From: Caprella mutica
Taxonomy: Eukaryota > Arthropoda > Malacostraca > Amphipoda > Caprellidae
DNA: 64,000 bases
Assembly: GCA_947561585.1 (NCBI GenBank)
Contig: CANNZV010001111.1
Location: 62,001 to 126,000 of the forward strand
Reading direction: 5' to 3'
A program made the translations under genes and the position numbers. The notes beneath the pieces are model-generated. The model was not told the origin of the DNA. It ran no database searches and saw only the letters and a list, made by a program, of their open reading frames with translations. How positions within the stretch are numbered: the first letter of the stretch is position 1; each line of letters opens with the position of its first letter. This document shows, in pieces, positions 46,946 through 58,130 of the stretch.

Positions 46946-47480
46946 CCCTAATGAGTTTGACGTGTGTTTTATAGGTACATCTTTTTTAAATTACTTTATA
47001 TCGTTCATGTTATTCGTTTAAATTTACAAGCCTTTCTTCCTACATAAATACCAAAAAAAATTTTGTATTTAAAAAATTTTAAAAAATGTTACGTATCGTC
47101 TTAAATCCCCGTAAATCACGTAATTTATAGGATTAATTGTACTTTGGAAACATTTGGCAACCTGGAAATACAGTTTGGTCAGCCGATACTCACGAATTTG
47201 TCCACATTTAATCAAGCTCAGATACATTCGCGAGCTGTGATTGGGTCACACTCCGCCCCTTTCTGAGCTCTGGTTTCTCAGTTGCCAATGTCTTATTTAC
47301 TGATGTATTTTTTTATAATTATATGTTCAATATATTTACTTGAAATTTGGTACACATTAGTTTATTATATATATTAAAAACTTGTAAAAAATACAGTAAT
47401 GTAGGATTATAAATAAGACAGGTGTTTTTTAACACATAATCAAACTCTCCCGTTGATTTCAACAGTCAAACTCAAAAGGG
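46946..47480 (+). mobile_element. piggyBac-like TTAA MITE, family B copy 3, 535 bp
   Basis: The best-preserved copy. TTAA is at 46942-46945 and 47481-47484, the left end is CCCTAATGAGTTTGAC and the right end is GTCAAACTCAAAAGGG (two mismatches in 16). It matches the copies at 17266 and 19886. Non-coding. Confidence 0.9.
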
Positions 47481-47484
47481 TTAA

Positions 47485-48508
47485 CAAAATAGTGCATCTG
47501 CTATTAACAGTTAAAATATGAATTTATAATAGAAATCCATGTTGCAGTACCCGGTGGAAATTATATGTAAACAAAATTTATTATTTAAGGTAGAGTAGTT
47601 CAATTCCAAATATACCGCAATTCCTATTTGAATTCAGTGACACACACCGATTCATTTGATCAACCGTGCGTAGAGAACCGAGTGTCCACTTTTAAACTTT
47701 TTGGACTATGGACATGAGATTAGATAGAGACAAACGTTAAGGTGGGGCCAAAGAAGATTTCCTGGGGTCTCCTTATAATCATCCGTAGGGAATCAGGCAA
47801 ATTTGTTAGGATAGTGAAAATACAGCAACTGAAACTTGTCTGAATATTCAACTCAATCATAAAATGTATGTTAGTCTCAATGATAAAGTAAATCTAATCT
47901 GTAAAATCTGTCACTTTCCAAGGACTTGATAAAAAGTGTCTTAGCTTACAAATAGAAGAGGGAAATGATGTCTATATAACTTAATAATCTAAAAAACTTG
48001 GTAGTTGAAGGGCATAGTAGAAAGAGAGAAACTTCTCTTCAGTTCGTTCTCACGTGCTCAAGTATTTTTCAAATCTAATTGAGAGATAGTCTAGCCATCA
48101 AAGACTCTTTCTGGTCAATTAAGGTTCTTTATCTTATTGAAAGACTCTCAAAAAGATGGATTGCAGTCAAAGAGAAGTCAAGAGGCGATGTTACGCCTCT
48201 GAAGAGTAAGACTGATCTACAAGATCTTACCACTGATGGACTTGGAAAGTAAATTGCAGAATTTAATTAGGCGTATAATTTAATTAGAAATTTGAAATTT
48301 CAATCAATTTATTAAGTATTTCATATTTCATTCATTCAATTAGCAGTCTATATAGCTTGACATTTTATATTATTTTGAAATTCAATAGAAAAATATTTCG
48401 TTCAAAAGGAAAAGAAATCCAAAGGATAAATATAGAATGTTTCATACATTCACATTTTATATATTTAACAAAATAAATAGAAATAAGAAGTATTATGGAT
48501 ACCAGAAT
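47485..48508. other. Non-coding stretch
   Basis: AT-rich. It has a short perfect hairpin, AGAGGCG-loop-CGCCTCT, at 48187-48206, and a minus-strand match to the dispersed motif at 47741-47759 (AATCTTCTTTGGCCCCACC on that strand). No gene. Confidence 0.35.
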
Positions 48509-48510
48509 TA

Positions 48511-48596
48511 TTAAAGTCACCTAACTAATTCACAAATAATAAAGAAAAATAATAGAAAATAATAAGTTATTAACCCAAAATAGCTAAGTTGAATGC
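48511..48596 (+). repeat. Left inverted terminal repeat of the Penelope-like remnant
   Basis: Pairs with 49348-49432 in reverse complement with about 85% identity by eye, including an indel in the A-rich middle. Confidence 0.75.
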
Positions 48597-48645
48597 TCCC
48601 AAAATAAAAAAGTTAACTACGCTACCTATTCAATGGTTAATTATT

Positions 48646-49201
48646 TTCCCAATTTGATGGTGTAGGTATGGAAATCATCTTGGTCCCACTCTTGCGAATG
48701 TCTTTTTATGTTTTCATGAACAGCGATGGCTAGATGAGTGCCCCTTATAATTTAAACCTAAATTTTATCGTAGATACGTAGATGACATCTTTCTACTGTT
48801 TTCTGATCATTCTCATATTAATCTATTCCATAACTATTTGAACACAAAGCATTTTAATATTTAAATTCACTTCAGACATTAAGAAAAATAATTGCATACA
48901 TTCTTTAGATGAAGACATTAATCGTATTTATAATAGTTTTTCCACTAAAGTTTATCGTAAAAAGACATTCACGGGATTGGGATTAAGATTTGATTCTTTC
49001 ATACCGACATCTTACAAAGTTGATTTAATTACTTATCTTGTTCATGTAGCGTATGCAATTTGCTCGAATTATATTGATTTTGATGCCGAATCATCACACA
49101 TGCTTGATTTTTTCTGTGGTAATCGTTATCCTCAAAATTTATTTAATATATTTGTCTCTAAATTCTTAAATTCAGTTCATACTCAACTTAAGCTTAATTA
49201 A
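48646..49201 (+). pseudogene. Penelope-like reverse transcriptase fragment
   Basis: The frame reads GVGMGNHLGPTLANVF, then HEQRWLDECPL, a TAA at 48748-48750, and FKPKFYRRYVDDIFLLF with the catalytic YVDD at 48775-48786. A +1 frameshift near 48861 moves the reading to KFTSDIKKNN. The rest then follows: KVYRKKTFTGLG, RFDSFIPTSYKVDLI and AICSNYIDFD. The last part is open from 48977 to the stop at 49201. The order GxxMGSPLGP, FKP-FYRRYVDD, VYRKxTFTG and ICSNY is diagnostic of Penelope-like RT. One stop and one frameshift make it inactive. The N-terminal RT motifs and the endonuclease are absent. Confidence 0.85.
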
Positions 49202-49347
49202 CTGTTCCTAAATTTGACATTTTCGTATCCCTTTTTTATTTGGGTGATTCAAGCATTAAATGTAAACAAACCAGTGTGGTATTCATTTATGGGAATCTAT
49301 ATATATTCATAAACAGTCGCCATCGCTCTATGAATAAGCGAGTTCAT

Positions 49348-49432
49348 TTAAATTAGCTATTTTGGGTTGATAACTCATTTTTTTATGATTTTCTTTTTTC
49401 TTCATTATTTGTAAATTAGTTAGGTGACTTTA
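49348..49432 (-). repeat. Right inverted terminal repeat of the Penelope-like remnant
   Basis: The reverse complement reads AAAGTCACCTAACTAATTTA at its outer side and ACCCAAAATAGCTAATTTAA at its inner side, matching the left arm at 48511-48596. Confidence 0.75.
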
Positions 49433-50369
49433 TATTTTTCACTAAATATTATTGTAATGACTTGAGATCCTGTTTTTATTTTTTTTATAAAATAGTAGCG
49501 TGTTCATTTTTCTATTTCAAAATTTTTGAAATTATTCTTCATTTCGATTGTATTAAGATACTAAATCCTAGGGACTTAAAAGACAATTGCTTCATTTGAG
49601 AGAGAAAGTTTCCATAGTACCATAGAAGATGTTACTATATGGAGTCTGAGGTTTACACGATTGGGAACATCAAACGATCTATTTTTAGAAAAATTTATCA
49701 CCATCTCATAGGAAGCTGAAGGAGTGTATTACAGGACTGAATTTTTTCGTATATAGATTGTGGAATATACTTGGAAGTTTCTAGCGGAGTTCTTTGATAT
49801 TTTTTCAGAAAAGTTAGCTCATGTGTAGAATATATCCATTAGGAGTAGAACTAAAACAAGAGAGGTATACCTTTTTTTCGAAAATAAACATGATGCATTT
49901 TTGCTTTCGAAAATGTCTCCCAATTTCATCGAGTTGAAAGTAAAGTTATTACTAGGAAGGAAATTTAATATAAACACAATTATTTCTATCTATTTGTTTT
50001 TATTTTCTGATTTACATAGATTACAGTTCTCTGATAGGAAAGTGGGACTGCCAGGCAAAAAGGATTTATTCATGCTACATTATGGGAATATTAAGGTTTC
50101 TTGTATGGTGAGTTAATTCCTATTTTCACTCAGCTGAAGCATTTAAGATTATATTTTTATTGAATTTTTATCGGCGAAAACATTTGTTCCCTATATTTTA
50201 TTGGCATATTTATTGTCAAAATTTCAGTCATGATTCTATTCTACATACTATACAAGTAAAGATCGTAATGCTAATTTCGTAAACCACAGTTTTCTATTCC
50301 TCGATTATTTTTAAACTATACAAGCAGTGAAGTATCGTTTTTGTGAAAAAGAAAACCGTGGATATATCA
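49433..50369. other. Non-coding stretch
   Basis: AT-rich. The 71-codon frame at 49901 has no recognisable features. Confidence 0.35.
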
Positions 50370-50621
50370 TGTATATATATACTTTTCTCTGACTGTACAT
50401 TCAAACCTCCAATCAAAATTTTCTAAAGCAGTGTACACTGGGTACACGTGCCCTCCAAACTGATGATATGACACATCAAACAGTTTCACACTCTGTTTTT
50501 CTTGTATTCTTTCCGTATGCAAACATGTGTTGGGTCTCCATTTGAAACGAAAACCACTCCGAGCTGATTTTCCATCATCACGACCGTTTGAAGCGTGAGG
50601 CGAAATAAACATTTGTTTCAT
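50370..50621 (-). other. Possible isolated coding exon, unknown product
   Basis: An open minus-strand segment with codon use and composition unlike the surrounding AT-rich DNA. The peptide includes SGFRFKWRPNTCLHTER, then QEKQSVKLFDVSYHQFGGH and VYPVYTALENFDWRFECTV. It has balanced amino acids, two cysteines and several tryptophans. A splice donor-like AGAAAA|GTATATATAC lies at about 50387. An acceptor-like ATCAG lies at about 50565-50569 but has a poor pyrimidine tract. I do not recognise the family. It may be one exon of a host gene, a processed pseudogene piece or a chance ORF. Confidence 0.25.
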
Positions 50622-51576
50622 TGTGTAACATGCTCACAGAAAAGACAATTGCAAAGTAAAACGGAAAAAAAGGTAATTTTGATAGAAGACACAAGGAGGA
50701 CTCTCACTTTGATATTCTATTCCAGTAGTACCTCAGAAGTAAAACTGGATTCTGTTGATATACTAAAAACTAGATGAGAAATTCCAAGTCCACTTTTAAG
50801 GTGTGATTTGCAAAAATGATCAGTTAGTGATAATTGCGAATCAACTATACTATTTCGAAAATAAATGGATAAATGTAATTGAATTAATTCTTATTTTTTT
50901 TCAAATATTGTACAGATAAAAATAGAGATTGTTTTTAATAGAAATATATTGTTATTTCAGACATTATGATCAGTATTGACTTATCGTTGCAACAAAATCT
51001 ATATTTTATTATTTTTGAGTGGTTGCCCAACTTGAATGTTTATTAGCTCTATGAAATTATTTGTTTTAATTGCATTTAATATACAATATCGGTATCAATC
51101 AACCAGTTACTTCATCTTCAATAAACTTTAAATACTTCCTATCATTTTAAAAAGTTTCAATGCTAATTGATAATAATAATATGTTGTTTGCATAAAGTTG
51201 AAAAGAAGTTATTATAAAATTATCATATTAAACTCTTAATATTTTTACAAAGAATTATCAGAGAGATTATAATTATTTCTATCAAGGTATAATAGAATTC
51301 CATTTCACCAGGTCATTTCATTTCATAAACTAATTCCATTAACTCTTTATCATCACGCAAACAGCTTTTCATACTCAGTTTAAATGACTAAATATAATCA
51401 CAAGTACGATGAAGAGTAAATATTCCTACTTATATTCAATTTAATCAAATAATATCTTTAGTTCCCTCTTCATGCTACTTCAATTCATTAAAAAAAATTA
51501 CCAAGATGTTTCTACCCAAAATATTTTTAACAGGAAGTTATTTATCCTCTCAATTGTGAGATCAAAAGCTGTACAA
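50622..51576. other. Non-coding stretch
   Basis: AT-rich. Nothing recognised. Confidence 0.35.
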
Positions 51577-51663
51577 ATTCTTCAGATTTCAAACCACACG
51601 TAAACAAAATCTGAAGAATGAATTGCAAGGAACGTAACCGAATTCCGGACGCGGAATTCGGTT
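51577..51663. other. Two adjacent perfect inverted repeats (hairpins)
   Basis: Hairpin 1 pairs ATTCTTCAGATTT (51577-51589) with AAATCTGAAGAAT (51607-51619), a perfect 13-bp stem with a 17-nt loop. Hairpin 2 pairs AACCGAATTCCG (51636-51647) with CGGAATTCGGTT (51652-51663), a perfect 12-bp stem with the 4-nt loop GACG. They are 16 bp apart. The second is GC-rich for this region. Confidence 0.85.
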
Positions 51664-54378
51664 GGAGCACTCGTGAAAAAGCATATCTCTTCAATTCATG
51701 AAATTAGATTATTGTGAGTCACACAATTTACTCTGAATGGATAATCTTTTCACCTAAATTGGAATGAATTTACAATTATCAGAGCTTGATTGAAAATATA
51801 GTTAAAGGTAATGTAATTTACGTGCAAAATCGATCGATTGAACATCAAATGATAATGTGATGTCATGGCTTAAATTATAAATTTATGATAAGAATAATCA
51901 AAAGTTGATTGCATGACTATTAAACTATTAAATTCGTCTTATCTCTTACGAGCATTTATAGCTAATGAAAACAGACAGAAGAAAATATTTTGTTACGTGT
52001 CTGCTTGTTATATCAAAATCTGCTGTCATATTAAAGAAAATAAAAACTTTTAGTTTGTCAGATGAATAAATATCTACAAAGTGGGAACCATGATGCCACA
52101 CTCTAACATGCACATTTAATATCAACTGCATCACCACAAACTATGTCCTAAGCTATTCCAAGTATTCCATCTTAGATCAAACATGTTCAACAGATAGTTT
52201 CCCGCCTGCCGAAACAAGTATTTGATTTATGGAGTATAGATCCAAAGTTTTCATGTTAATTTCCGTCTGCAGAAGTCATTAATATTCTCCCATTGCAGAG
52301 ACGCTCCTCATGTAATGTTGCAACTTATCTCATAAGTACCTCAAACCAAAATGAACTTTCTTAATTTTGTTCTTGAGAATGTTACCGCATTCAATTTGTC
52401 AACAGATGTTTGCTTCAGATAATCAAAAGGAGCCTTCGAACTTCAATAATTGTGAAACAATGTCCGAATTTAACTGGTCTTAGAATACATTATTTGTATT
52501 TTTATATAGACACTGTTATGTAATGTACCGAAGATGTGGGATTCGATTTGTGTTCAAAATTTATTATTTGGTATTTCCAGGCAACGAGAAACTATTTGGA
52601 TATTAAGAGAAATCCCAAGAATATATTTTAATTATTTGGATTTTGACATGTGACTAAAATAATTACATACATGGCTACCATTTACAAGATGAATTGTTTC
52701 CCACCTTCAATTCTTCTAATTCAGTCACAGTAAATAAGTCGATAGAGTGTATCTGATGAGACAAACACGAGAGAAATGACTCCCCAAGTGTCGGGATGAG
52801 ATGTTTATCGTAGCCGTTTGTCTTCATTTCCTATGAGAGTGTTCAAAATTTCCCTTTTCTCTCCTTCCCTTAAAGTGGAATTAGTTTCAGTTTGTTTTTC
52901 AGTGCTGGAACACGCACGTTGAATACGAGTTTGACTTCAATCCCGAGTTATGAAATATTAATGAAAGGTTCTCTGTCATTGTCCATTACGGTAAATAATG
53001 ATGGTATTTTATCGTAAAATACAAAACAATCAAATAGTATCATTACATATATTTTGTCAGAAGGATGAAGATAGACTAAATTTTTTAAAGTCAATGATAA
53101 ATTTATTTTGATTTTCATCGAATTATTTATTGTTAGATGACGACAAAATGCGAATATTATTTTGCATCCGGATATATTGAATTAAAAGAACAATACACAA
53201 ATAATTATATAACATTTCCTTTAAGAGTTGTATGGAGGTGGTATGCTTTTAGGCCAATATAGTCTTGCAATATACACAGTGATATCCCTAAAATCTCAAA
53301 TATTACGTAAGAAGTTTCTATAATGTAAATCCAGCGTACACTTCATTTCAAATTTTGTCTACGCGTGAATTCCAATAATAGGAATACATTCGAATCCAAA
53401 CTCTCAATTTATTTCACTCGAAGTAAGCTGAATTCAGTGCACTAGGTAAATAGCACTCAGGACACTTATATACAGACATCATTAATGTTCATGAATTTGC
53501 ATTACTAATGTGTTCTGAATGTTTTTAACTCCCTGTGGCCAAAAGAAAAACATCGCCTTATTAGGTACACCATTTAAAAACCTAACACCGTTCTTTCCAA
53601 GTATTTTTGCTTAGGATTCTAAATTTGAGTTTGCTTAATAAGTTGTAATGCCTTGATAATTATTATCTGCACCCAAAATAAATATTTAATCTTTGCAATT
53701 TTCCATGACCCCATCATCACACTCCAATCCAATCACACTCCTCTAGAATTGTATTACGATAACTCAAATTCAAATTTAATCTTCTACATCTCCAACATCA
53801 TCTTCTATGTTTATTAAAAGTTATTATATTTACTGATCTAGAACTACACACACAGTGATATTGGAGCACGATGAAGGCAGCACTCGATCATAATTATGGA
53901 AGTCTGCCCGTTTACAGTTTTTAACAAAGAATGAGAGTATCGAGAGCGTCATTTGATTTTGAAATGCCAACCTGATTAGTTTAAGTCGTCTGTCTTCTGA
54001 CAGGACAACACATTGACCAAACAGAACATTTTGTCGGTCATTTATCTTCGTTACATTTATCTGATGACTCCGTTAGTCCAGTGAGGGATTATTGAAGACA
54101 AAAATAATTAATAGATCGCCAGGGTGATTTGGGATGAAGTAATGAATCCTAGAATTTTTCCTCTCCAAGATTTCAGAATATAGTTAGAATTAATTCCATG
54201 ACACATCAAGTGTAGTCGGACGGAGTATCACTGTGCAAAATCCCGCAAACTATGCACCTTCACAAAAACTGAATGTACTAGAAAAACTCTTATCGTGCGC
54301 AACTTTTAGTGAGTGTATAGGGGAATCACTGCGCACATGAAGGGGTATTACTGCGCACTGTATAAATATGACACTTAT
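51664..54378. other. AT-rich non-coding stretch
   Basis: About 2.7 kb without a supported gene or element. The short minus-strand frame at 51946-52137 has no recognisable features. ATCACTGYGCRMA-like motifs recur at about 54227, 54325 and 54349. Confidence 0.4.
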
Positions 54379-54582
54379 CTCCCCACCAAAATCCCTCCTC
54401 TTCCCATTTTAAAACCCCTCCTCCCCTCTCTCTAAACCTCCTTCTTTACCATCTAAATATCCCTCTCCTCCCATCTATATCCCCCTCTCTTCCCACCTAA
54501 ATTTCCCTCTCCTCCAATCTAAATTGCCCTCTCCTCTCATCGAAATCTTCCTCTCTTCTCATCTAAATTCCCCATCTAAACA
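54379..54582. repeat. Polypyrimidine 20-21-bp degenerate tandem repeat
   Basis: Units like CCCTCTCCTCCCATCTAAAT recur about ten times. The plus strand is overwhelmingly C/T with short AAA interruptions. Such mirror-prone tracts can form triplex structures; this is a general property and is not shown here. Confidence 0.8.
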
Positions 54583-55551
54583 GTATGAATATCTATTATT
54601 GGAGAGTTTGCAGGAATTATTAATGTTAATATACCACAAAAAAATAATGATTACAAGCTCCACCCAGCAATGGGGATAAGTTTCTTTACCCAAAGTTCAT
54701 CCTTAGGGCTGATTTTGGATGGCACTCATTTTCATTTTCATTTTATGGTGCCCTATGACATTTCAGTTAGATTTAGTGCGATTATAATTCTAGGAATAAA
54801 GTTTTTCACACTTGTAGTATTAGTCTTTTATCGGCGAATCAATACTGTCAAATAACCTGACAAAAGGGATTACTTAAACACTGTTTTCTTTTTTACAACT
54901 CTTTCTAATATTAGTATTTAATCAGGGAGTTATTACTGTCAAATACCCTGATTATAAGGATTACCTATATTCTGATTTCATTTTAAAATTTCTATTTATT
55001 ATAACCATTATCTAGATATTAATTTGATTCACTTAATAGTAGTTATTTGAATTTAATTAATAAATTATTCTACAACTCAATCAATACTAATATTGTGTAA
55101 TATAATTATTATTTGTTTTTTGATTTCCGATTGTAAAAAAACTATTATTTAATCGATCTTCTATTCTTCCTTCCTTAACCTTTCTTATCAAAAATCAATT
55201 TTTCAACACAGAGTTTTTTCCGTCTTGAATATGATTTTTTCTGGATACAAATGAGCTTTTTTTTTCATGTCCGAAGATAAAACATCACTTGAGTGGGACT
55301 AACAAACAGGCAGATGACTGAGAAACCTCCGCATATAGAAACCTACTCGTAAGCATGTATATTAGGGTTGTGATAATATACTCATAATATATTAAATTTT
55401 ATACTTGGACAGAAAGCAACAAGATTAAATATTAATCGTACCCAGAAAATTCTGCATTATTTAATATTTCACAACTGTAATGCCACGAAGTGATCACAGT
55501 ATATCCACTCTCTCTAATTATCAGGACAATAAATTAACTAATTTATGAGTA
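54583..55551. other. Non-coding stretch with a two-copy repeat
   Basis: TTACTGTCAAATACCCTGA at about 54929-54947 repeats ATACTGTCAAATAACCTGA from about 54842-54860, within a diverged duplication of about 95 bp. Otherwise AT-rich and featureless. Confidence 0.4.
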
Positions 55552-55700
55552 AATCAAAGAAATCAATCATATCTGTAAAACAAAGAACATTGATCATATT
55601 TGTAAATAAAAGAACAAAATCACAGTAAATCAAAGAACAAAATCACAGTTAATCAAAGAACATAATAATTTCTGTAAATCAAAGAACAATAATCAAATCC
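55552..55700. repeat. 25-30-bp degenerate tandem repeat
   Basis: About six units of the type AATCAAAGAACAAAATCACAGT, with the middle two nearly identical and the outer ones diverged (ATCATATCTGTAAA variants). Confidence 0.75.
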
Positions 55701-55988
55701 AAATAAAAAGAAATTGCTAATCAACTGACATGAAGTTTTAGTTACAGTATCTCACAGTGACAAAAAACATACCAAATAATGATAACACAGTGCATCAATA
55801 CTGTTATTACTTGCGTCTTTCTTTCCAACTTTCACGTTTTAACCAAACTCTCTCCATTTGACTAAGTTTTGATTTGACTGCAGGAATTGCTATAAAGTAC
55901 TTCTTTTTCACTATCAATTGAAACATCGAATTGTTGGGTTTAGAAAGTATAATATTTAAATTTATATTCAGCTAATAATTTTGCTATA

Positions 55989-56225
55989 CCCAAGGAACCA
56001 ATGCTAATGAGGTCCATGTTGGCACTAGGTTGACAAATCGTATTGGTATTGTTTTATTTTTATATTTTTGCAAACTGGGCCAACATAGTGACATCATAGG
56101 CTCTTATTTTGAAACCATCTTTGCCTAAAATATTGCCGATATGTTAATCAAGTCTTAACAATATATTGTTGATTCCTTTTATATACATCAATCAGGTTGG
56201 GCCAATATGAAAATATTGGTTGAAT
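55989..56225 (+). mobile_element. MITE, second truncated copy of the CCCAAGCAAC family
   Basis: Starts CCCAAGGAAC and follows the left 240 bp of the element at 7637, sharing GGCACTAGGTTGACAAATCG, GGGCCAACAT and ATCAGGTTGG. Similarity stops at about 56225 and the right terminal repeat is missing. Confidence 0.75.
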
Positions 56226-56530
56226 ACTTTTGGAGTTATTGAGTTACAAATGGCTTGATCATGATCTTTGACCTTTGACCAAATCGCTCCCAAAATCTAA
56301 CAAATTCGTTCCTATATATTGGCCAATCGTCATACCAAGTTTCATGCAATATGGTTCAATATTTTTTGAGTTATAAATGACCATGACCTTGACATTTGAC
56401 CGTCACTCCCAAAATTCTAGCAAAAGGACACCTGACATGGACCAATCGTTTCACCAAATTTCAGGCAATTTGGCTAAACACTTTTTCATTTAAGCGAATT
56501 ATAAGATGATAAATAAATAAATAAATTTAT
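56226..56530 (+). mobile_element. Retroelement 3' fragment with (AAAT)n tail
   Basis: Two diverged copies of about 110 bp contain GAGTTATAAATGACCATGAC, CTTTGACC, CTCCCAAAAT and ACCAAGTTTCATGCAATATGG. The segment ends in (AAAT)n at about 56511-56540. Blocks with tandem TGACCTTTGACC and an AAAT tail are typical of old RTE/SINE-type 3' ends in arthropods and molluscs. The family assignment is from memory only. A weaker relative, GACCTTGATCTTCGACC, is at 61240-61256. Confidence 0.5.
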
Positions 56531-56540
56531 AAATAAATAG

Positions 56541-57979
56541 ATAAAGTCCGATGAAAATATGACCTTCCCGCATTTTGCGAAGGTAATGAAACCAGAGATA
56601 TCTATGATAAAATACACAATGCAAAAGAAAAGTGCCATTGAGAATGAGTTTAGTTTACATTTCTTAGTTACATTGATTCATTGTTATTCTTTCCTCACAT
56701 TCACATCATTCATTGATCGTTTGTTTCGTAGGGTATTATGTTTAGGTGAATATATAAAGATGAAAAAATATTTAGAGAATTTGTAAGTGGTTTGTTACCT
56801 GATATATTTTATAATAAACCTTTACTTTTCATAAGTGATAAATGAGTGATCTTAACACTTCCAATATTCTTTCAGTATTTGTTCATCTCAAATTTAACTA
56901 GGGTTCTCTTCCCCTTGAAATTTTGCCTTAATTATTCCATAGTTCCTCATTTGCCTCCTTTTATTCAAAGTTTAAAATGTTAATTCATGTCATTGATACG
57001 CTGTGCATCAAAAAAAATAATTACTTACCGATCACTCTGGAATATGTACATTTTTTGCATCACTTTTTAATTCATACAAATAGTATATCCCATCAACCAA
57101 CTGAAGATTTGTATCGTCACACCTCAAACCAAACAATAACAGCTAGCTACTGAACTTATCGAATTACTTAGGATTCACCTCTTTGTGGCTCTGACTCTAT
57201 TGCAAAGAAGTCATTTGGGATGTTAGGTTTGTGGTAATTACCAACTGCAATCTAGTAATGGGAAAGATGTGAAACTGCAGCTCCGTGTTAACATAGAAAT
57301 CTGGTTGAGTGTAATTTGAAATAGTTATCGATATAGAGAAACAGAATATTAGATAAAATTTGTTATTCACATTAGGGATATTTGGCGAGAAATAGTTTTT
57401 TGATCGCGCTTCTATAGCTTGTTACAAATATAAAGAAAGTAGAATTTTTCTACTAGGGAATGAATATTGTCAGCAGTAACTATAGGTAGTAGTCCGTAGT
57501 ATCAAATTTTTGTTTCAAATTTCGATTTTCAATAGATTAATTAATAATAAGAATCTATAAGATAGCTAGCATAAATAGAAAGATGGTATCCAACATACAA
57601 CTATTGGTCATAAAATTCATTGTCTGGTCCAGGTTTTCCACCCTTCACCTGATTATGAATAGAAATCTTTGAAAGCTTGAAACCTGAATAAACCTTCAAC
57701 GTTGAGTTTAAATTACCTCATAATAATTACAGTACCGTATATTACACATATCTAGATTTAGTGCAATGCTTCATATCCTGCAGTTGGTAGAGTACGCAAT
57801 GTGTCTTACGGTTCTTCTCGTAAAGCAGCGAGTTAGTCTCATTTCCCGTCTGTCTTTGATGAAGGAGATACGCTAGCGCTGCTAATTATTAGCAAGTCAT
57901 CCTTGGAAATTTGATGATATCAACCATATGATACGAATAATGAAATAAGAGAGCTTCAATTATTATATATTGTTAGTAA
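56541..57979. other. Non-coding stretch
   Basis: AT-rich. A tRNA A-box-like CAGTTGGTAGAG at 57780-57791 lacks a convincing partner. The 75-codon frame at 56559 shows nothing recognisable. Confidence 0.35.
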
Positions 57980-58130
57980 CAAATTATTTTATTTATTTAT
58001 ATTTTATTTTATTTATTCAACATAAACTTGCCCTTACAATAGACCGAGTGAACGGGCAGTCACTTGCCTTTGCAAGAGTCGAATTTATGACTCGAAAAAG
58101 CTTTTGCTTTTAGGGCATTAAAAAAATTAG
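57980..58130 (-). mobile_element. LINE-type 3' end with (AAATA)n tail, minus strand
   Basis: On the minus strand a moderately GC-rich piece (GGCAAGTGACTGCCCGTTCA, GTAAGGGCAAG) runs into TTTATGTTGAATAAATAAAA and an A/T pentamer tail at 57980-58019. A GC-richer body, AATAAA and a simple tail is the usual form of a retroposed 3' end. No coding sequence is attached with certainty. Confidence 0.5.

Larger units (their letters stand above)
48511..49432 (+). mobile_element. Penelope-like element remnant with inverted terminal repeats
   Basis: A decayed reverse transcriptase (48646-49201) is bracketed by an inverted repeat of about 85 bp. The left arm is about 48511-48596 (AAAGTCACCTAACTAATTCA ... 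ACCCAAAATAGCTA) and the right arm about 49348-49432 (TAGCTATTTTGGGTTGATAA ... TTAGTTAGGTGACTTTATA). Penelope-like elements are known to carry terminal repeats in direct or inverted orientation, which fits. Overall about 920 bp remain, so most of a 2.5-3-kb element is missing, including any GIY-YIG endonuclease I could recognise. Confidence 0.72.

Noticed and set aside
48187..48206. Histone-type mRNA stem-loop (AGAGGCG...CGCCTCT)
   Set aside because: The stem and loop sequences do not match the histone consensus, and no histone gene is nearby.
57778..57850. tRNA gene suggested by CAGTTGGTAGAG
   Set aside because: No acceptor stem, and no valid B box at the right distance (GGTTCTTCTCG is a poor match). 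At best a decayed SINE head.
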